Below, piece by piece: positions 5,040 to 11,852 of a DNA stretch of 11,852 nt (position 1 is its first letter; each line of letters opens with the position of its first letter). A model generated the notes under the pieces. It saw only the letters and a list, made by a program, of their open reading frames with translations. It ran no database searches and was not told the origin of the DNA. The stretch is from an uncultured Thermomonas sp. (GTDB lineage Bacteria; Pseudomonadota; Gammaproteobacteria; Xanthomonadales; Xanthomonadaceae). The stretch covers positions 1 to 11,852 of the forward strand of contig CAMLJA010000032.1 in assembly GCA_946480065.1 (NCBI GenBank), given 5' to 3'. The translations under genes and the position numbers were made by a program.

Positions 5040-5609
5040 TCAGGCCGCGGCGCGGCGACCGGCGTGGTTGCCCTCGGCGAACTCCTCCACGATCTTCCGG
5101 CAGAACGCCGGCAGGTCGTCAGGCTTGCGGCTGGAGACGATGCCGCGGTCGGTGACGACTTCGGCGTCCACCACCTCGGCGCCGGCGTTGCGCAGGTCGG
5201 TGCGCACGCTGGGCCAGGACGTCATCCTGCGGCCGCGGACCACGTCGGCTTCGATCATGGTCCAGGGGCCGTGGCAGATCACGCCGATCGGCTTGCCGCT
5301 GTTGGTGAAGTCGCGCACGAAGGCCACCGCGGCCTCGTCCATGCGCAGGGCGTCCGGGTTGGCCACGCCGCCGGGCAGCAGCAGGCCGTCGAAGTCGTCG
5401 ATGCTGGCGTCCGCCACGCGGCCGTCCACCGGGAAGGTGTCGCCTTTCTTGTCGTGGTGCATGCCCTGGATCTGCCCGGTCTTGAGCGAGAGGATGCGGG
5501 TGGTGGCGCCGGCCGCTTCCACGGCGCGCTTCGGTTCGGTCAGTTCGACCTGCTCGAAGCCGTCGGTGGCGAGGATGGCGATGGTCTTGCCGCGCAGGGT
5601 GTCGGTCAT
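5040..5609 (-). CDS. DJ-1/PfpI-family protein (YhbO-like)
   Basis: The 189-residue protein starts at ATG 5609-5607, preceded on the minus strand by an AGGAG ribosome site (complement of 5615-5619). DJ-1/PfpI landmarks are visible: KTIAILATDGFEQVEL (8-23) with the conserved Glu19, LLLPGG (76-81), and the nucleophile elbow GVICHGPW (109-116) with Cys112 and His113. SSRKPDDLPAFC (159-170) near the end is typical of the YhbO/PfpI branch. Members act in the cytoplasm and have been described as glyoxalase/deglycase-type stress enzymes or proteases; which activity applies here is open. It is monocistronic and divergent from the M23 gene across a 196-bp spacer in which I see no gene and no convincing operator. 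Confidence 0.93.
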   Translation of the reverse strand: MTDTLRGKTIAILATDGFEQVELTEPKRAVEAAGATTRILSLKTGQIQGMHHDKKGDTFPVDGRVADASIDDFDGLLLPGGVANPDALRMDEAAVAFVRDFTNSGKPIGVICHGPWTMIEADVVRGRRMTSWPSVRTDLRNAGAEVVDAEVVTDRGIVSSRKPDDLPAFCRKIVEEFAEGNHAGRRAAA

Positions 5610-5805
5610 GGGAACTCCTGGGTGGGGGATGGGAACGGCGCCACGCGCCGATGGCCCAGCGTGCCGCAGCGGGGGTAGGCGGGCGGTGACCATTGCGTTA
5701 CGCGGCTGTTTGCATGATTGGCGGCGCGATGGCGCGGCGGGATCCGCAGGGACTGCAACCACCGCTCCCCGGGCCGTATCCACTGCCCGACACCAGGAGA
5801 CCCCC

Positions 5806-6948
5806 ATGCCCCAGCTCATCCGTCGTGGCCGCTGCGCCACCGTCCTCGTCGCCTTCCTGCTGGCCGCCGCGGCCATCCCCGCCGCCGCCCAGCAGGTAGG
5901 CGTAACGGCCCTGCCGGCAACGCCGCTGCTGGAGACCACCCGCGACGGGCAGGACCTGAACTTCGACCTGGTCTTCGACAATCCCGGCGACCAGGCCCTC
6001 ACCCTGGTCGGGCTGGAGGCCACCTGGTACGACGCGCAGGGGCGGTTCCTCGGCCAGCGCCGGCTGGACCAGAACGGCAGCGACACCACCATGGGCATCC
6101 TCACCGTGCCCAACCGCACCCTGCCCGCGCGCGGGCGGCTGGTGGTGTTCAACCCCTTCCAGCATTTCCGTGCCCCGCTGTGGCTTGGCGACCTGCGCTA
6201 CACCGCGGTGTTCACCACCGGGGCGGAAGACGCGCCGGAGCAGCGCGTCGAGCTGCGGCTGGCGCCCACCGCCTACGCGCCGCGCACGCGGCTGGTGCTG
6301 CCGGTGGCCGGGACCAGCTTCGTCCACGACGGCCACGACCTGGGCTCGCACCACCGGCGCCTGGACATCACCGGCGACATGACCACGCACTTCGGCATCA
6401 CCGCCAACTTCACCCGCTACGCGCACGACTTCTGCGTGACCGACGACCAGGGCCGGCTGTTCCGCACCGACGGCGCCACCCCGGAGGACTGGTACGGCTT
6501 TGGCGCCCCGATCCTGGCCACCGGCGATGGCGTGGTGGTGGAGATGCACGACGGCATGGCCGACAACCGCAAGGGCGCGCCGCCGCCGTTCGACCGCGCC
6601 GAGGTGATGAAGAACCTCAAGCTGTTCCTGGGCAACTACGTGATCCTGGACCACGGCAACGGCGAGTTCAGCCTGTTCGCGCACCTCAGGCAGGGCAGCG
6701 TGCGGGTGAAGGCCGGGCAGCGGGTGGCGCGCGGCGCGCAGATCGGCGCGATGGGGATGTCGGGCGACGCCTTCCTCGTCCACCTGCATTACCAGCTGCA
6801 GGCCGGCGACGGCTTCAACAACGAGGGCCTGCCGGCGATCTTCGAGGGGGTGCAGTTCGCCACCGGCGACGGCTGGAGCGCGGCGCGGACCAGCGCGGTG
6901 GATTCCGGCGACATCGTGCGGAGCGCGCCCGCCGGCGGCCTGGAGTGA
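5806..6948 (+). CDS. Secreted M23 (LytM-type) metallopeptidase
   Basis: ATG 5806 follows AGGAGA (5795-5800) and gives 380 residues with a signal peptide (hydrophobic core 12-25, likely cut after AAA28). The open frame continues far upstream, but only this start has a ribosome site and signal sequence. Residues 30-160 form a beta-rich domain of unknown role. The peptidase part is about 165-335: RYAHDF (204-209), GFGAPILATGDGVVVEM (231-247), NYVILDHGNGEFSLFAHL (277-294) and VHLHYQL (325-331). HLH (326-328) and His293 match the LytM zinc and catalytic positions. The canonical first ligand motif His-x3-Asp is not present as such: Asp208 fits, but the position four residues before it is Arg204. 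M23 enzymes cleave peptidoglycan cross-bridges or other Gly-rich peptides in the periplasm or outside the cell. The substrate here is unknown. Confidence 0.9.
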   Translation: MPQLIRRGRCATVLVAFLLAAAAIPAAAQQVGVTALPATPLLETTRDGQDLNFDLVFDNPGDQALTLVGLEATWYDAQGRFLGQRRLDQNGSDTTMGILTVPNRTLPARGRLVVFNPFQHFRAPLWLGDLRYTAVFTTGAEDAPEQRVELRLAPTAYAPRTRLVLPVAGTSFVHDGHDLGSHHRRLDITGDMTTHFGITANFTRYAHDFCVTDDQGRLFRTDGATPEDWYGFGAPILATGDGVVVEMHDGMADNRKGAPPPFDRAEVMKNLKLFLGNYVILDHGNGEFSLFAHLRQGSVRVKAGQRVARGAQIGAMGMSGDAFLVHLHYQLQAGDGFNNEGLPAIFEGVQFATGDGWSAARTSAVDSGDIVRSAPAGGLE

Positions 6949-6989
6949 GCGGCCGGGCCGCGGCCCGCCGTGCCGGCCGCCGCGGCCGC

Positions 6990-6995
6990 TAGACT
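6990..6995 (+). promoter_or_regulatory. -10 box TAGACT upstream of the FKBP gene
   Basis: GCTAGACT precedes the ATG at 7025 by 29 nt and would place the transcript start near 7002. The same GCTAGACT occurs upstream of the M28 gene (8168-8175), and GCTACAGT upstream of the 408-aa gene. A -35 match is not evident. Confidence 0.45.
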
Positions 6996-7024
6996 GGCGG
7001 CCCCTCCACCATCGAAGGACCGCC

Positions 7025-7380
7025 ATGGCCCTCACCACCACCGCGTCCGGCCTGCAGTACGAGGACACACCGTCACCGGCACCGGCCCCGAGGCCCGGCC
7101 GGGCCACAACGTGACCGTGCATTACACCGGCTGGCTGTACCAGGACGGGCAGCAGGGCGCGAAGTTCGATTCCAGCAAGGACCGCGGCGAGCCCTTCATC
7201 TTCCCGCTGGGCGGCGGCATGGTCATCAAGGGCTGGGACGAAGGCGTGCAGGGCATGAAGGAAGGCGGCACCCGCACGCTGATCATCCCGCCGGGCCTGG
7301 GCTACGGCGCGCGCGGCGCGGGCGGGGTGATCCCGCCCAACGCCACGCTGAAGTTCGAGGTCGAACTGCTGGGCGCCTGA
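7025..7380 (+). pseudogene. FKBP-type peptidyl-prolyl isomerase with an apparent 2-bp frameshift
   Basis: ATG 7025 follows AGGA (7016-7019) and encodes [15 protein letters not shown], the usual FKBP N-terminus. The frame then fails: ACACAC (7065-7070) carries two bases more than the expected GAC-ACC-GTC, and the ATG frame stops at 7112-7114 after 29 codons. The rest of the enzyme is intact two bases out of phase: [43 protein letters not shown] and [14 protein letters not shown], to the stop at 7378-7380. With the two bases removed the product would be a complete cytoplasmic FKBP of 117 residues, catalysing cis-trans isomerisation of prolyl bonds. A GTG start at 6970 keeps the downstream frame open but has no FKBP-like N-terminus. 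Sequencing error, true mutation and slippage are all possible. Confidence 0.85.
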
Positions 7381-7396
7381 CCCTCCGGCCGGCGCG

Positions 7397-7786
7397 TCAG
7401 CGGCCGCCGCGCGCCAGCCGCGCGCGGTTGCGCACCGCGGCCACCTTGGCCGGGCGCAGCGCGGCGTTGCCCACGCCCAGCCATAGCCCGGCGGCGTCCA
7501 TCCAGGCGTCCAGCCAGCCGGCCGGCGTCCACGCCGCCGGGCGCACGGCCAGCTGCAGGGCCCGGTAGGGCAGCAGCGCCAGCTCGGCCCCGGCCGCCAG
7601 CAGGCCCTCGCCGGCGGCGCCGATCTTTTCCGATGCCATCCGCCGCGCCTCCGACTGGTGCCAGGTCGACAGCACGGGGGCGGGGTTGGAGAACGCCTGC
7701 ATGCGCGCGGCGATCACGCTGGCCGAGGCGGCGCCGGTGGCTTGCAGCAGGGCCGAGGCGGTGCGGGCCTGGTGGCGGGAAGACAT
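7397..7786 (-). CDS. Phasin-like hypothetical protein
   Basis: ATG at 7786-7784, after a GGAG ribosome site, gives 129 residues. The open frame extends a further 22 codons upstream but without a better start. The protein is Ala-rich and helical: SALLQATGAASASVIAARMQ (11-30), the polar patch WHQSEARRMASEKIGAA (42-58), then an apolar stretch with several Trp (86-103) and a basic tail RNRARLARGGR. The E-x2-RM-x3-EK arrangement with flanking amphipathic helices recalls phasins, which coat polyhydroxyalkanoate granules, but the match is only impressionistic. It converges on the FKBP gene with a 16-bp gap and lies 105 bp downstream of the DUF1328 gene on the same strand, so the two could share a transcript. 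Confidence 0.65.
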   Translation of the reverse strand: MSSRHQARTASALLQATGAASASVIAARMQAFSNPAPVLSTWHQSEARRMASEKIGAAGEGLLAAGAELALLPYRALQLAVRPAAWTPAGWLDAWMDAAGLWLGVGNAALRPAKVAAVRNRARLARGGR

Positions 7787-7891
7787 GCGCGGACTCCGGA
7801 ACGGAAAGAAAGAGTCCGCACGGTGCGCGCCCGCGCATGAACGGGGCGGCAAGGCCGCCGCGCGCGCCGCAGCCGGCGTGGCAAGCGCGGG

Positions 7892-8065
7892 TTAGGTGAC
7901 CTTCCGGTAGATCGTCAGGCCGAGGATGAAGAGCACCACGGCGATGGCGATGGCGGCGAAGAACAGGAACTTGGCGATCCCGATGAAGGCGCCGCCGATC
8001 CCGCCGAAGCCCAGTGCGCCCGCGATCAGCCCGATGACGGCGAAGATGATGGCCCACTTGATCAT
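7892..8065 (-). CDS. DUF1328/UPF0391 small membrane protein
   Basis: A 57-residue protein starts at ATG 8065-8063, directly preceded by a strong AGGAGGA ribosome site (complement of 8071-8077). It is almost entirely two hydrophobic helices: WAIIFAVIGLIAGALGFGGI (4-23), then IAKFLFFAAIAIAVVLFILG (30-49), with a short basic end YRKVT. Sequence, length and the Gly-rich turn between helices match the UPF0391 (DUF1328, YtjA-like) family of inner-membrane proteins. Its biochemical function is not established; relatives are often linked to envelope or osmotic stress. It diverges from the M28 gene across 141 bp. Confidence 0.92.
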   Translation of the reverse strand: MIKWAIIFAVIGLIAGALGFGGIGGAFIGIAKFLFFAAIAIAVVLFILGLTIYRKVT

Positions 8066-8169
8066 GGTCTTCCTCCTGGTAGGGATGGCCTTACGGTAAC
8101 GGCCGGCGGGTGGGCGGCACGTGAGGCAGTCCAAGACTTCCGGCGCATGCCGCCGCGCCGGGCCGCGGC

Positions 8170-8175
8170 TAGACT
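8170..8175 (+). promoter_or_regulatory. -10 box TAGACT upstream of the M28 peptidase gene
   Basis: GCTAGACT lies 31 nt before the ATG at 8207, predicting a start of transcription near 8182 and a leader of about 25 nt. The context GCGGCTAGACTCGGC closely mirrors the FKBP promoter. No -35 box is evident. Confidence 0.45.
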
Positions 8176-8206
8176 CGGCCGCAACTTCCTCCCGAGCGAG
8201 ACGACG

Positions 8207-9301
8207 ATGCCGGCATTCCGCACCCTGCGCGCCGCCTGCTTGGCCACCCTGTTCGCGGCCGCCGCCGCGCAGGCCGACGAACCGCGGCTGCCGCCGGAGC
8301 AGGCGGCGCTGGTGTCGGCGATCTCCGCCGATTCGCTGCGCGGCAACCTGTCGTTCCTGGCCTCCGACGCGCTGGAAGGGCGCGGCACGCCCTCGCGCGG
8401 GCTGGACATCGCCGCCGAGTACATCGCGGCGCAGTTCCGCGCCGCCGGGCTGGAGCCGCTGGGCGACGACGGCTACTTCCAGACCGCCGACTGGCGCGAG
8501 ATCGCCCCGGCGCGCGAGCGCGCCAAGTACGCCGACGCGCCGGCGCCGCTGACGGTGCGCAACGTGGTGGGCCTGCTGCGCGGCTCCGACCCCGAGCTGT
8601 CGAAGACCTACGTGCTGGTGACCGCGCACTACGACCACCTGGGCGTGCGCGAGGGCAAGGGCGACGACGCCATCTACAACGGCGCCAACGACGACGGCAG
8701 CGGCACGGTGTCGGTGATCGAACTGGCGCGGGCGTTCGCGGCGCAGAAGGCGCGCCCGAAGCGCAGCATCGTGTTCATGACCGTGTTCGGCGAGGAGCAC
8801 GGCCTGGTGGGCTCGCGCTACTACGGCGCGCACCCGCTGGTGCCGGTGGCCGACACCGTGGCCGACATCAACCTGGAGCAAATCGGCCGCACCGACGACA
8901 GTGAAGGCCCGCAGGTGCGCGCCGCCGCGGTCACCGGCGCCGACTACTCCGACGTGGGCGACGTGCTGCGCCAGGCCGGCGAGCGCACCGGCATCCGCAT
9001 CACCAGGCACCCGGTCAACAGCGACCGCTATTTCGCGTACAGCGACAACCAGGCACTGGCCGACCTCGGCGTGCCGTCCCACACCGTCAGCGTGGCCTAC
9101 GAATTCCCGGACTACCACGGCGCCGCCGACACCTGGGACAAGATCGACTACGACAACATGGCCGCGATCGACCGCACCGTGGCGCTGGCGATCCTAGCCA
9201 TCGCCAACGATCCGCAGGCGCCGCGCTGGAATGCCGCCAACCCGAACACCGGGAAGTACGTGGAGGCGGCGCGCAAGCTGCGTACCACCGCGACCGAGTA
9301 A
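8207..9301 (+). CDS. Secreted M28-family zinc aminopeptidase
   Basis: ATG 8207 gives 364 residues with a clean signal peptide (MPAFRTLRAACLATLFAAAA..., cut after AQA23). An upstream ATG at 8147 would add 20 polar residues that spoil the signal and span the -10 box, so it is rejected. The M28 dizinc site is visible: His141 in TAHYDHLG (139-146), bridging Asp162 in NGANDDGSG (158-166), catalytic Glu196 and ligand Glu197 in FGEEHGLVGS (194-203), Glu224 in NLEQIGR (222-228), where most relatives have Asp, and His304 in DYHGAADTWDKID (302-314). Residues 43-82 match the usual N-terminal region, with LASDALEGRGTPSRG. The enzyme would remove N-terminal residues from peptides in the periplasm or medium. 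The ribosome site is weak. It appears to be a single-gene unit. Confidence 0.94.
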   Translation: MPAFRTLRAACLATLFAAAAAQADEPRLPPEQAALVSAISADSLRGNLSFLASDALEGRGTPSRGLDIAAEYIAAQFRAAGLEPLGDDGYFQTADWREIAPARERAKYADAPAPLTVRNVVGLLRGSDPELSKTYVLVTAHYDHLGVREGKGDDAIYNGANDDGSGTVSVIELARAFAAQKARPKRSIVFMTVFGEEHGLVGSRYYGAHPLVPVADTVADINLEQIGRTDDSEGPQVRAAAVTGADYSDVGDVLRQAGERTGIRITRHPVNSDRYFAYSDNQALADLGVPSHTVSVAYEFPDYHGAADTWDKIDYDNMAAIDRTVALAILAIANDPQAPRWNAANPNTGKYVEAARKLRTTATE

Positions 9302-9370
9302 GTCGCCGGGGGCGGACGGAGTGGGAACGCTGGCCGGCCCGCCGGATGGCGCGGTCGGCCGGGCGGCCGG

Positions 9371-9670
9371 CTACGCCTTGGTCTCCCCGCCGCCGGCCAG
9401 CGGCGGCAGCGCCGGGAACTGGGTGGTCATGCGGGCGCCGGGCATCATGCCCCAGCGGATCCCGATGCGGCGCAGCCGTGCCTCCACGTCCGCCCGCGCG
9501 TGCGGCGGCGTGGCGGCGATGATGGCGTCGTGGCGCTCGGCCCAGGCGCTGGCCAGCACGAACACGTCGGCGGCCTGCGCCTGCAGGCGGGGCATGTCCC
9601 GTTCCAGCGCGGCAAGCGCGGCTTCGAGCGTTGCGTCGACCGGCGGCAGGTGCTGGGCGAAGGTGTCCAT
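9371..9670 (-). CDS. Conserved-looking hypothetical protein (99 aa)
   Basis: ATG 9670-9668 begins a 99-residue protein with codon bias right for this genome. It is helical and Ala-rich: LEAALAALERDMPRLQAQAA (15-34), then VFVLASAWAERHDAIIAATP (36-55), a basic helix ARADVEARLRRIGIRWG (58-74) and a loose end GMMPGARMTTQFPALPPL. It has no signal peptide or membrane segment. No good ribosome site precedes the ATG. It is divergent from the 408-aa exported protein (135 bp between starts) and convergent with the M28 gene. I do not recognise the family. Confidence 0.6.
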   Translation of the reverse strand: MDTFAQHLPPVDATLEAALAALERDMPRLQAQAADVFVLASAWAERHDAIIAATPPHARADVEARLRRIGIRWGMMPGARMTTQFPALPPLAGGGETKA

Positions 9671-9793
9671 GCGGTGGATGCCATCGGGGGGATGCGGGCT
9701 ACGCTCCGCCAGCGCCGGTGGAGCCGGCGTGACGGGCCATCCGCGCGCGCAGCCGGCGTTCAGCGACCCGTCCTGGCCGCCGGCGGCAGCCGC

Positions 9794-9806
9794 TACAGTG
9801 CGGGCA
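9794..9806 (+). promoter_or_regulatory. -10 box TACAGT placing transcription start on the ATG
   Basis: GCTACAGT ends at 9799. With the usual 6-nt gap, transcription would begin at 9806, the A of the start codon. No Shine-Dalgarno sequence is present between the box and ATG (GCGGGC only). This fits a leaderless mRNA. Confidence 0.45.
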
Positions 9807-11032
9807 TGACCCGCCTGCGCCTGCTGCTGCCGCTGCTGCTCGCCTGCGCCCCCGCCGCGGGGGCGGGCCCGGACTGCCGCCAGGCGCTGCTGGAAACCCT
9901 GGGCTGGCGCTTCGAGCAGGCGCCGGTGGCGGCCCCCCAAGTGCTGGGCGGCCTGCCCTGCGAACGCGCCTCGCTGGCCGAGGCCCAGGCCGCGGGCGAC
10001 CTGCGGGTGCGGCTGTCGCCGGGCCTGCCGGCCGCGCAGCGCGACGCGCTGCTGGCGCGGCTGCTGGACGACCCGGCCACCACCTGCGCGTTCGGCTTCC
10101 GGCTGGGCGCGGCCACCCGGCGCGCGGTGGAGGCGCTGGTGGCCAATCCGGGCTACCGCTTCACCGGGCTGCAGCTGGGTTGGATCGGCTTCGGCCCCGG
10201 CGGCGCCGCGCGCGACGGCTGGCGGCCGATCGCCGCGTTCGGCCGCGGCTACGTGCCGCGCGCCGGCAACTGGAACGCCATCCAGGCGTTCACCCGCGGC
10301 CGCGTGCGCAGCGAATGCGGCGTGGGTCGGCAGGTGGCGCAGTTCGCTGCGCAGGCGGAGTTGTTCGGGCCGGCGGGCTTCGACCGCGCGTTCGCCGCCG
10401 GGGAGATCGCCATCGGCACCTGGCACGTGCTCAACCGCAGCGGCGGGATCCTGCAGGGTGCGGCGGCGGGCGAGTTCACCCACGACGGGCTGGCGCGCGC
10501 GGCCTCCGCGCGCGGCCGCCAGGCGCTGGTGGGCGTGCCCGGCTTCCTCGAACACGTGTTCGCGCGGTCCACCCTGGACGACATCAACAACCAGGCGCAG
10601 AACTTCGTGGTCTACGACGTCGATGCCGCGGCGGCGGCGGCGCTGCGCGCGCACGGCGGCTTCGGCCACTACAACGCGCGCATGCGCGAGGCCTGGCGAC
10701 TGTCGCTGGGGTTCCCGCGCGGCGGCCGGCGCTATTTCGAGCGCCTGCTGTGGGAGCGCGACCCGGGCCTGCGCGCGGCGGTGGCGCCGGCGCAGCGGGA
10801 CGCGCTGGCGCGGCTGGACGCGCTGCTGGCCGATCCGTTCTTCACCGGCTTCCGGATCTACGTGCACCGCCAGGGCGTGCGCCCGGTGGGCTACCACGTG
10901 GCGCGCATGCTAGACCGCAACCCGCGCACGCCGTACGCGATCCAGTTCGCGCTGCACAACGTGCATACCACCCTGATGCGGCGCTGGTTCGACGACCGGC
11001 TGCGCCAGTGCGCGGCCGGCGCGCCGGGCTAG
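9806..11032 (+). CDS. Exported protein of unknown function (408 aa)
   Basis: ATG 9806 starts MTRLRLLLPLLLACAPAAGA, an export signal. LLAC at 11-14 could act as a lipobox, but the signal would be short; cleavage after AGA20 is the alternative. The mature part has cysteines at 24, 52, 94, 171 and 402, probably disulfide-bonded. Notable segments are GYVPRAGNWNAIQAFTRGRV (148-167), ECGVGRQVAQFAAQAELFG (170-188), EIAIGTWHVLNRSGG (200-214), DDINNQAQNFVVYDV (258-272) and VHRQGVRPVGYHVARMLDRN (353-372). Cys171 with His207, Asp271 or His354 would suit a papain/transglutaminase-type triad, but that is speculation. The open frame continues upstream to 9500 only because this strand has few stops. Intact length and strong codon bias support a real gene. 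I do not recognise the family. Confidence 0.75.
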   Translation: MTRLRLLLPLLLACAPAAGAGPDCRQALLETLGWRFEQAPVAAPQVLGGLPCERASLAEAQAAGDLRVRLSPGLPAAQRDALLARLLDDPATTCAFGFRLGAATRRAVEALVANPGYRFTGLQLGWIGFGPGGAARDGWRPIAAFGRGYVPRAGNWNAIQAFTRGRVRSECGVGRQVAQFAAQAELFGPAGFDRAFAAGEIAIGTWHVLNRSGGILQGAAAGEFTHDGLARAASARGRQALVGVPGFLEHVFARSTLDDINNQAQNFVVYDVDAAAAAALRAHGGFGHYNARMREAWRLSLGFPRGGRRYFERLLWERDPGLRAAVAPAQRDALARLDALLADPFFTGFRIYVHRQGVRPVGYHVARMLDRNPRTPYAIQFALHNVHTTLMRRWFDDRLRQCAAGAPG

Positions 11033-11072
11033 CGGCGGCCCAGGCCGTCCGCGCGGGCCCGCGCCGCGCGCT

Positions 11073-11852
11073 TCATTGCGCCGGCGCCAGGCGCCAGACC
11101 GCGTTGCCCACGTCGTCGGCCACCAGCAGGCTGCCGTCGGCCTGCACCGCGATGCCCACCGGGCGGCCGCGGGCGTTGCCGTCGGCGTCCAGGAAGCCGG
11201 TGAGCAGGTCGAGCATGGGGCCGGCCGGGCGCCCGCCTTCGAACGGCACGAACACCACCTTGTAGCCGGCCTGCGGCTTGCGGTTCCACGAGCCGTGCAG
11301 GCCGATCACCGCGCCGGCGCGGCCGCCGCTCCAGACGCCGCCCTGGCTGAAGGCCAGCCCCAGCGGCGCCACGTGGTTGCCGAGCGCGTAGTCCGGGCGC
11401 ACGGCGCGCGCCACCAGCGCCGGGTCCTGCGGCTCCACCCGCGGATCCACGTGCTGGCCCCAGTAGCTGTAGGGCCAGCCGTAGAACGCGCCTTCGCGCA
11501 CTTGGGTCAGGTAGTCGGGGACCAGGTCGTTGCCCAGCTCGTCGCGCTCGTTGACCACCGTCCACAGCGCGCCGGTGCCGGGCGCCCACGCCAGGCCCAC
11601 CGGGTTGCGCAGGCCGGACGCGAACACGCGGGTGCGGCCGGTGGCGGGATCGAGCTCCAGCACGTTGGCGCGGTCGGCCTCCACCGCCATGCCGTTCTCG
11701 CCGGCGTTGCTGTTGCTGCCCACGCCCACGTACAGCCGGCGGCCGTCGGGGCTGGCCAGCAGGCTCTTGGTCCAGTGGTGGTTGAGTTCGTCGCCCTTGC
11801 CGGGCAGCGCCGCCACCGTGCGCGGGCGGGCGTCGATGCGCAGCTGCCCGGC
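11073..11852 (-). CDS. Sorbosone/PQQ-glucose dehydrogenase-like beta-propeller (5' partial)
   Basis: The minus strand is open from the right edge (11852) to TGA at 11073-11075, giving the last 259 residues. Hallmarks of the L-sorbosone/soluble glucose dehydrogenase propeller follow in order: [108 protein letters not shown], then [19 protein letters not shown]. Relatives are periplasmic, use PQQ and calcium, and oxidise sugars or aldehydes; the true substrate here is unknown. The N-terminus with any signal peptide lies beyond the window. It converges on the 408-aa gene with 40 bp between stops, a stretch that includes the GC palindrome GCGCGGGCCCGCGC but no clear terminator. Confidence 0.92.
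   Translation of the reverse strand, partial: AGQLRIDARPRTVAALPGKGDELNHHWTKSLLASPDGRRLYVGVGSNSNAGENGMAVEADRANVLELDPATGRTRVFASGLRNPVGLAWAPGTGALWTVVNERDELGNDLVPDYLTQVREGAFYGWPYSYWGQHVDPRVEPQDPALVARAVRPDYALGNHVAPLGLAFSQGGVWSGGRAGAVIGLHGSWNRKPQAGYKVVFVPFEGGRPAGPMLDLLTGFLDADGNARGRPVGIAVQADGSLLVADDVGNAVWRLAPAQ

Noticed and set aside
5017..5805. Upstream extension of the M23 frame
   Set aside because: It is antisense to the DJ-1/PfpI gene and has no signal peptide or ribosome site; the start at 5806 has both.
6970..7024. GTG start at 6970 as the true FKBP start
   Set aside because: The N-terminus so produced is unlike any FKBP, spans the -10 box, and ignores the proper N-terminus encoded from 7025.
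5698..7122. 474-codon minus-strand open frame
   Set aside because: It is antisense to the M23 gene with low-complexity Val/Ala/Gly/Arg/His content; high GC removes stops on the opposite strand.
7892..9118. 408-codon minus-strand frame ending in the DUF1328 protein
   Set aside because: Only the last 57 codons, with their own ribosome site, are real; the rest is antisense to M28.
10862..10867. GTGCAC site as evidence for the enzyme specificity
   Set aside because: A lone site in a distant gene says nothing about what the endonuclease recognises.
9371..10897. 508-codon minus-strand frame
   Set aside because: Only the 99-residue end looks like a protein; the remainder is antisense to the 408-aa gene.

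Overview
The window looks like chromosome of a high-GC gammaproteobacterium, most likely of the Lysobacteraceae/Xanthomonadaceae (Lysobacter, Luteimonas, Stenotrophomonas type). The reasons are very high third-position GC, the C-terminal end of an adenosylcobalamin-dependent ribonucleotide reductase (NrdJ), strings of secreted peptidases, 'GCTAnACT/GCTACAGT' -10 boxes just upstream of genes, and an FKBP of the type I associate with this family. The genus is inference.

Left third (1-4800) is an accessory patch. The 3' end of nrdJ (to 233) is followed by the 3' half of a tRNA-Phe(GAA) without its D-arm (243-294), a terminator, and a two-gene type II restriction-modification cassette of visibly lower GC: a C5-cytosine methyltransferase (495-1655) overlapped by a restriction endonuclease (1652-2464, TTG start). 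Next come a decayed IS3-family transposase fragment, copies of a GGGGTCAGAG/GGTGTCAGGGAC palindromic repeat, and two divergent tandem paralogues of a secreted TonB-C-terminal-like protein (2814-3587 and 3876-4622). The last 37 bp of nrdJ recur at 3735-3771 with one mismatch, between the two paralogues. The 197-3771 segment is therefore bracketed by direct repeats at a gene 3' end, as expected for a mobile island inserted at nrdJ. No integrase remains in the window.

Right two thirds (4800-11852) is ordinary high-GC chromosome. In order: a small acidic 46-aa protein; a convergent DJ-1/PfpI-family protein (minus); a divergent secreted M23 peptidase; an FKBP peptidyl-prolyl isomerase carrying an apparent 2-bp frameshift; a phasin-like protein (minus); a 57-aa DUF1328/UPF0391 membrane protein (minus); a secreted M28 aminopeptidase; a 99-aa hypothetical (minus); a 408-aa exported protein of unknown function with a probable leaderless start; and the 3' part of a PQQ-type sorbosone/glucose dehydrogenase-like protein (minus, running off the right end).

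The restriction and methylation genes work as a pair, and the two TonB-like proteins probably share a role in the envelope. The rest are mostly single-gene units, many exported. The most notable points are the nrdJ-end duplication with a tRNA remnant, the repeat modules fused to the stop codons of three successive genes, the restriction endonuclease with a possible ApaLI-type affinity, the FKBP frameshift, and the unrecognised 408-aa exported protein. I do not see a clearly novel multi-gene system.
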